DNA from: Zeus faber
Taxonomy: Eukaryota; Chordata; Actinopteri; Zeiformes; Zeidae
Assembly: GCA_960531495.1 (NCBI GenBank)
Contig: OY482863.1
Span: 7,114,000-7,177,999 of the forward strand
DNA: 64,000 nucleotides
Reading direction: 5' to 3'
Shown here piece by piece: positions 59,080-64,000 of this stretch. The first letter of the stretch is position 1. Each line of letters starts with the position of its first letter. Under the pieces are notes generated by a model that did not search any database, was not told where the DNA came from, and saw only the letters and a list, made by a program, of their open reading frames with translations. The position numbers and the translations under genes were made by a program.

Positions 59080-59629
59080 GGTCATGCTTTTGTACCGATT
59101 GGCAAAACAATGGGACCACGTTGGAAAGGATGTCCAGCAGGTTCGGCTGATGAAGGATAATGATGGCAATGTGCTGACGAGCGTGTGTTGAGAAGGTGGA
59201 AGGAGAACTTTGAGGAGTTGATCAATGAAGAAAATCAGAGTAAGTGGATGATGTGGGGATATTGGAACAACAAGTGCAGCAATTTTGCAAGGATGATGTG
59301 AGGACAGCAAGATAAAAGATGGAGTGGAAAGGAACTTGGTCCACATGACACCTGTGGAAGCAGGCAAATGTTTAGGTGTGATGGCGGTGGCCTTCCGAGA
59401 AGTGTACTGGTACCCATCTTCAAGCGATGAGAGTTACATTGGGAGAAGGAGGCTGAGGATGGAGCTGCCAGGCAAGAGGAAAAGAGGAAGACCAAAGAGA
59501 AGCCTTATGGAGGTGGTGAGGGAGGACATGCAGGCGGTTGGTGTTACGGAGGAAGATGCGCAGAACAGAAGGTATTGGAGGCAGATGATCCGCTCTGTCG
59601 ACCCCTAACGGGAGCAGCCCAAAGAAGAA
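59080..59629 (+). mobile_element. LINE ORF pieces, 864-bp spacer
   Basis: Nearly identical to 49,778-50,330 and 60,404-60,955. Confidence 0.8.
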
Positions 59630-59943
59630 GGTATTTTCATTTTTTTCGACAGAGTTTAGTATGTCATTTGGATTTTTTTCGCTGTACTAAATTTTGACAT
59701 TTCCAACGTAGTATAGCATGTCGTTTTTTGGAAGTTTTTCAGCGTACTATATTTTGACAATTTTTGACTGGGTACAGTATGTTGTTTTTGGGACGTTTTT
59801 CAGCATTATATATGTTGATGTTTTTCTTAATAGTATAGTATGAAGTTTTTGGACATTCTTCGGCGTACAAATCTTTGATGAGTTGTGTCAGTTTTGTACG
59901 TTTTTCAGCGTCGTAAACTTTCATGTTTTCTGCATCCATAGGA

Positions 59944-60016
59944 GCCTCGTTGGCGCAGTAGGCAGCGCGTCAGTCTCATAATCTGAAGGTCGTGAGTTCA
60001 ACCCTCACACGGGGCA
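59944..60016 (+). tRNA. tRNA-Met (CAT), unit 17
   Basis: One change in the T loop (TTCAACC), still matching box B. TTTT follows. Confidence 0.93.
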
Positions 60017-60330
60017 GGACTTCATTTTGTACCGATTGGCAAGACAATGGGACCAAGTTGGAAAGGATGTCCAGCAGGTTCAGCTGATGAAGGATAATGA
60101 TTGGTTCGCGGATGACATTGTGATCTGTAGCGAGAGTCGGGAGCAGATTGAGTATAGTATGTTGTTTTTGGGACGTTTTTCAGCATTATATATGTTTATG
60201 TTTTTCTTAATAGTATAGTATGTCGTTTTTGGACATTCTTCGTTGTACAATTCTTTGATGTATTTTGACATACGTCAGTTTTGTATGTTTTGCAGCGTCG
60301 TAAACGTTCATGTTTTCTGCCTCCATTGGA
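60017..60330 (+). repeat. 314-bp spacer, fourth copy
   Basis: Appears identical to 50,717-51,030 by eye, including the CTCCATTGGA leader. Confidence 0.88.
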
Positions 60331-60403
60331 GCCTCGTTGGCGCAGTAGGCAGCGCGTCAGTCTCATAATCTGAAGGTCGTGAGTTCGACCCTCACACGGG
60401 GCA
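60331..60403 (+). tRNA. tRNA-Met (CAT), unit 18
   Basis: Identical to the array consensus; ATGCTTTT follows. Confidence 0.95.
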
Positions 60404-60955
60404 GGTCATGCTTTTGTACCGATTGGCAAAACAATGGGACCACGTTGGAAAGGATGTCCAGCAAGTTCGGCTGATGAAGGATAATGATGGCAATGTGCTG
60501 ACGAGCGTGTGTTGAGAAGGTGGAAGGAGAACTTTGAGGAGTTGATCAATGAAGAAAATCAGAGTAAGTGGATGATGTGGGGATATTGGAACAACAAGTG
60601 CAGCAAATTTGCAAGGATGATGTGAGGACAGCAAGATAAAAGATGGAGTGGAAAGGAACTTGGTCCACATGACACCTGTGGAAGCAGGCAAATGTTTAGG
60701 TGTGATGGCGGTGGCCTTCCGAGAAGTGTACTGGTACCCATCTTCAAGCGATGAGAGTTACATTGGGAGAAGGAGGCTGAGGATGGAGCTGCCAGGCAAG
60801 AGGAAAAGAGGAAGACCAAAGAGAAGCCTTATGGAGGTGGTGAGGGAGGACATGCAGGCGGTTGGTGTTACGGAGGAAGATGCGCAGAACAGAAGGTATT
60901 GGAGGCAGATGATCCGCTGTGTCGACCCCTAACGGGAGCAGCCCAAAAAGAAGGT
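60404..60955 (+). mobile_element. LINE ORF pieces, 863-bp spacer
   Basis: Another near-identical copy of the 866-bp spacer type, ending with the C-terminal MIRCVDP-stop and CCCAAAAAGAAGG. Confidence 0.8.
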
Positions 60956-61266
60956 ATTTTCATTTTTTTCGACAGAGTTTACAATGTCATTTGGATTTTT
61001 TTCGCTGTACTAAATTTTGACATTTCCAACGTAGTATAGCATGTCGTTTTTTGGAAGTTTTTCAGCGTACTATATTTTGACAATTTTTGACTGAGTATAC
61101 TATGTTGTTTTTGGGATGTTTTTCAACATTATACATGTTGATGTTTTTCTTAATAGTATAGTATGTAGTTTTTGGACATTCTTCGGCGTACAATTCTTTG
61201 ATGTATTGTGTCCGTTTTGTACATTTTTCAGCGTCGTAAACTTTCATGTTTTCTGCATCCGTAGGA

Positions 61267-61339
61267 GCATCGTTGGCGCAGTAGGCAGCGCGTCAGTCTC
61301 ATAATCTGAAGGTCGTGAGTTCGACCCTCACACGGGGCA
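61267..61339 (+). tRNA. tRNA-Met (CAT), unit 19, acceptor variant
   Basis: Starts GCATCGT; C3 to A breaks the third acceptor pair. Otherwise consensus with TTTT after. Confidence 0.88.
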
Positions 61340-61830
61340 GGACTTCATTTTGTACCGATTGGCAAAACAAAGGGACCAAGTTGGGAAGGATGTTCAGCTG
61401 ATGAAGAATACTGATGGCAATGTGCTGACGAGCGACGAGAGTGTGTTGAGAAGGTGGAAGGAGAACTTTGAGGAGTTGATCAATGAAGAAAATCAGAGCG
61501 AGAGAACAGTGGCTGATGTGGGATAGTGGATCAACAAGTGCAGCAAATTTGCAAGGATGAGCTGAGAACAGCATTAAAGAAGATGGAGAGTGGAAAGGCA
61601 TTCCCAATGATGGGAATCTTCTCAGTCGGTGGAAGGAGGAGTTGATGAATGAAGAAAAGTACAGGGAAGTCCAGAGGGAGTTGCTCTGCCTCTTTGTGGA
61701 TTTAGAGAAAGCATATGATAGGCTGCCGAGAGAGCAAGTGGGGTCTTGCATGAGGAGGTCAGGGGTAAAAGATGGAGTGGAAAGGCACTTGGTCCATATG
61801 ACACACCTGTGGAAGCAGGGAAATGTTCAA
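61340..61830 (+). mobile_element. LINE ORF pieces in 674-bp spacer
   Basis: Close copy of 49,030-49,510, one base shorter because GGGGATAG became GGGATAG, which shifts frame. Same out-of-order EEKYREVQREL junction. Confidence 0.8.
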
Positions 61831-62013
61831 TTTTTGACTGAGTATAATATGTTGTTTTTGGGACCTTTTTCAGCATTATATATGTTGATGTTTTTCTTAA
61901 TAGTATAGTATGTAGTTTTTGGACATTCTTCGGCGTACAATTCTTTGATGTATTGTGTCCGTTTTGTACGTTTTTCAGCGTCATAAACTTTCATGTTTTC
62001 CGCATCCATGGGA

Positions 62014-62077
62014 GCCTCGTTGGCGCAGTAGGCAGCGCGTCAGTCTCATAATCTGAAGGTCGTGAGTTCGACCCTCA
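62014..62077 (+). pseudogene. tRNA-Met cut at 3' end, unit 20
   Basis: Consensus up to the T-stem CCCTCA, then replaced by TAGACATAGTATAGC of the subrepeat. The 3' acceptor strand and terminator are lost, so no mature tRNA can form. Confidence 0.88.
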
Positions 62078-62164
62078 TAGACATAGTATAGCATGTCGTT
62101 TCTGGAAGTTTTTACGCGTAGTATATTGCCATGTTTTCATCAGAGTTCAGTAGGTCATTTTTGG

Positions 62165-62432
62165 ACTGGAATAGGAGAGGATGCTGAAGAAGTGGAGAAG
62201 AAGTGTACTGGTACCCATCTTCAAGAGATGAGAGTTACACTGGGAGAAGGAGGCTGAGGATGGAGCTGCCAGGCAAGAGGAAAAGAGGAAGGACAAAGAG
62301 AAGCCTTATGGAGGTGGTGAGGGAGGACATGCAGGCGGTTGGTGTTACGGAGGAAGATGCGCAGAACAGAAGGTATTCGAGGCAGATGATCCGCTGTGTC
62401 GACCCCTAACGGGAGCAGCCCAGAGAAGAAGA
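62165..62432 (+). mobile_element. LINE C-terminal piece after unit 20
   Basis: MYWYPSSRDESYTG, RRLRMELPGKRKRGRTKR and VTEEDAQNRRYSRQMIRCVDP-stop, without the N-terminal part usually found after a tRNA. The unit 20 truncation and this deletion probably arose together. Confidence 0.78.
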
Positions 62433-62710
62433 TACTTTCATGTTTTTTCGACAGAGTTTAGTATGTCATTTGGATTTTTTCGCATGTCGTTTTTTGGAAG
62501 TTTTTTCAGCAAACTACATTGTGACATTTTTCGACATAGTATAGTATGTTGTTTTTGGAATGTTTTTCAGCATTGTATATGTTGATGTTTTTCTTAATAG
62601 TATAGTATGTAGTTTTTGGACATTTTTCGGCGTACAATTCTTTGATGTATTGTGTCCGTTTTGTACGTTTTTCAGCGTCGTAAACTTTCATGTTTGCTGC
62701 ATCCATTGGA

Positions 62711-62783
62711 GCCTCGTTGGCGCAGTAGGCAGCACGTCAGTCTCATAATCTGAAGGTCGTGAGTTCGACCCTCACACGGGGCA
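62711..62783 (+). tRNA. tRNA-Met (CAT), unit 21, D-stem variant
   Basis: GCAGCAC instead of GCAGCGC breaks one D-stem pair. TTTT follows. Last tRNA of the array in this window. Confidence 0.88.
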
Positions 62784-63150
62784 GGACTTCATTTTGTACC
62801 GATTGGCAAGACAAAGGGACCAATTTGGGAAGGATGTCCAGCTGATGAAGGATACTGATGGCATTGTGCTGACGAGCGACGAGAGTGTGTTGAGAAGGTG
62901 GAAGGAGAACTTTGAGGAGTTGATCAATGAAGAAAATCAGAGCAAGAGAACAGTGGATGATGTGGGGATAGTGGATCAACAAGTGCAGCAAATTAGCAAG
63001 GATGAGGTGGGAGTAGCATTAAAGAAGTGAAGAGGCAGCTGGCCAAGATGACATACCTGGGGAAGTATGGGAATGTTTAGGTGACAGGGCAGTGGCCTTC
63101 CTGACCACACTGTCGCACCGCCGTCCTGGAAAGGGAGAGGATGCCGGAGG
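62784..63150 (+). mobile_element. LINE ORF N-terminal piece, right edge of array
   Basis: YRLARQRDQFGKDVQL, ENFEELINEENQSKRT and IVDQQVQQISKDEVGVALKK, then a stop, PGKYGN- and LTTLS-like codons further on. It is more diverged than the other copies, as expected at an array edge. Confidence 0.78.
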
Positions 63151-63329
63151 AGTTTGTCGTTTTTCAGTGTAGTACAATGTGATGTTTTTCAACATGGTTA
63201 ATTTTGTCGCTTTTGGACGTTTTTCGGCGTACAATACTTAGACCTTTTTTGTGCAGTATGTCGTTTAAGGAAGTTTTTGACATTTTTCGACATAGTAACA
63301 GCCGCCTAGCCACCTCAACTCCTCTCCAT

Positions 63330-63660
63330 ATGGAGGGGCAGCGGTTCTACTCTGAAGTCCTCCTGGAAGGCTGAGCTCCTCAACCAATCTCTAGGGCTGA
63401 GCCTAGGGACCTAATTTCTGCTGCCTGCATCCGGGACCTTAGTCCTTCGGCCATGTCCCAGAACTCATGACCATAGGTGGGGGTTCAAACAAAGTTTGAC
63501 CGGTAAATTGAGAGCTAATGCCTCTCGGCTCAGCTCTCTCCTCATACAGTCCGGTGCCTGCGTTACTGCAGACGCTGCACCCATCCCTCTGTCAATCTCA
63601 CACTCCTGCTTTCTCTCACTTGTGAATAGGATCCCGAGATACCTAAACTCCACTAGTGTC
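63330..63660 (-). mobile_element. second non-LTR retrotransposon fragment
   Basis: Minus strand reads FRYLGILFTSE, CEIDRGMGAASAV, then RRELSREA in a shifted region. This is the pattern of the C-terminal half of a LINE RT protein common in fish, a different family from the array spacers. Truncated on both sides and frameshifted. Confidence 0.65.
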
Positions 63661-63834
63661 AGCACAAAATGAACTGCGTCACAGCAAAATATGAAATGGC
63701 TCAAAAAATTTAAATAAAACTGGACCTGGACACAACTTAGAATATCGGTACAGATCACTGCATTGCGTTTTAGGAATCAGTGAGTTAGTCAAGTGGAAAT
63801 TTTTAGGCAGCTATTGTGTTCAGTCTAGAACATA

Positions 63835-63935
63835 TTGTGCGTAATCACATTGACATTTCACTGCATACTGTATATGTATGGAAGTATGTATATGTATGTG
63901 ACGAATAACCCTCTTGAATCTTGAATCTTGAATCG
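63835..63935 (+). repeat. LINE 3' tail with TTGAATC repeats
   Basis: ACATTTCACTGCATACTG, GTATATGTATGTGACGAATA and three CTTGAATC-type units. Same tail as 20,683-20,735. The rest to 64,000 shows no gene. Confidence 0.6.
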
Positions 63936-64000
63936 AATAACACTTTGAATAAAAGACTCTTGAGTCACGCGTCCAGCTTTTTTAGGTTACCTCGGGCTTA

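Larger units (their letters stand above)
46231..63160 (+). repeat. tandem array of tRNA-Met genes with LINE-derived spacers
   Basis: 21 tRNA-Met units, all on the plus strand, alternate with spacers. Each spacer begins with GTACCGATTGGC (LINE ORF codons), continues with some part of one RT-encoding ORF, usually ends with a ~60-bp AT-rich subrepeat (words GTTTTTGGA, TTTTTCAGCG, ACTATATTTTGACA, AGTATAGTATGTC), and leads into CATGTTTTCTGCATCCATAG-GA just before the next tRNA. Spacer lengths recur: 314 bp four times, 450 twice, 863-866 three times (767 in a shorter relative), 674/675 twice and 1,172-1,201 three times. Several segments in different units give identical or nearly identical translations, so amplification is recent. 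Confidence 0.92.

Noticed and set aside
47848-61984. Repeated 74-150-codon minus-strand frames in the array
   Set aside because: They are antisense shadows of the LINE ORF and tRNA; the plus strand carries the RT motifs.
46786-62783. tRNA units as heads of a tRNA-derived SINE
   Set aside because: Acceptor pairing, discriminator base and terminator are kept, and 11 copies are identical. SINE heads are usually degenerate, lack the terminator just after the tRNA, and are dispersed with target duplications.

Overview
The window looks like repeat-rich, gene-poor nuclear DNA from a vertebrate, most likely a teleost fish. The evidence is long CA/GT, GA and TA microsatellites, introns with GT..AG boundaries, a Gmr1-like Ty3/gypsy element, MITEs and LINE ends of types common in fish, and elongator tRNA-Met genes of vertebrate sequence. 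No bacterial or plasmid gene is present. The species cannot be named from the sequence alone.

Layout. 1-7.3 kb: intergenic DNA with microsatellites, a LINE 3' end, an LTR-like repeat carrying a perfect hairpin, and a MITE. 7.3-9.45 kb: a short Ty3/gypsy element on the minus strand with two LTRs, a 5-bp target duplication (AACAC), a tRNA-Lys-type primer site and a polypurine tract. Its RNase H lies directly next to the 3' LTR. 10-15 kb: simple repeats, including a ~640-bp polypurine tract and an LTR-end palindrome, then a possible promoter and first exon (15.0-15.4 kb). 15.7-18.3 kb: a 1,303-bp tandem duplication. 18.3-24.5 kb: remnants of LINE, Env-like and integrase sequence. 24.5-24.9 kb: a 5-copy minisatellite. 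25.9-29.9 kb: the best protein-coding gene, the 3' half of a Deltex-domain (DTX-like) gene on the minus strand. Three exons join in frame, and a fourth upstream exon is a candidate. 31.5-32.6 kb: a GC-rich inverted repeat. 33.8-34.4 kb: a solo LTR with TTCCC target duplication. 34.7-46.2 kb: retroelement scraps, a transposon end, a long imperfect hairpin, microsatellite clusters and a mariner-type MITE.

46.2-63.2 kb: the most striking region. It holds 21 elongator tRNA-Met (CAT) units, all on the plus strand: 18 full-length (11 of them identical) and 3 broken. Each full-length gene is followed within about 10-12 nt by TTTT, a polymerase III terminator. The spacers combine pieces of one non-LTR retrotransposon ORF with a ~60-bp AT-rich subrepeat. 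Spacer lengths recur exactly or almost so (314 four times, 450 twice, ~864 three times, ~675 twice), so the array is a higher-order repeat made by recent segmental amplification.

The genes do not form a pathway. The Deltex-like exons would encode the C-terminal domain of an E3 ubiquitin-ligase-type protein, and the array would be a high-copy source of elongator tRNA-Met if transcribed.
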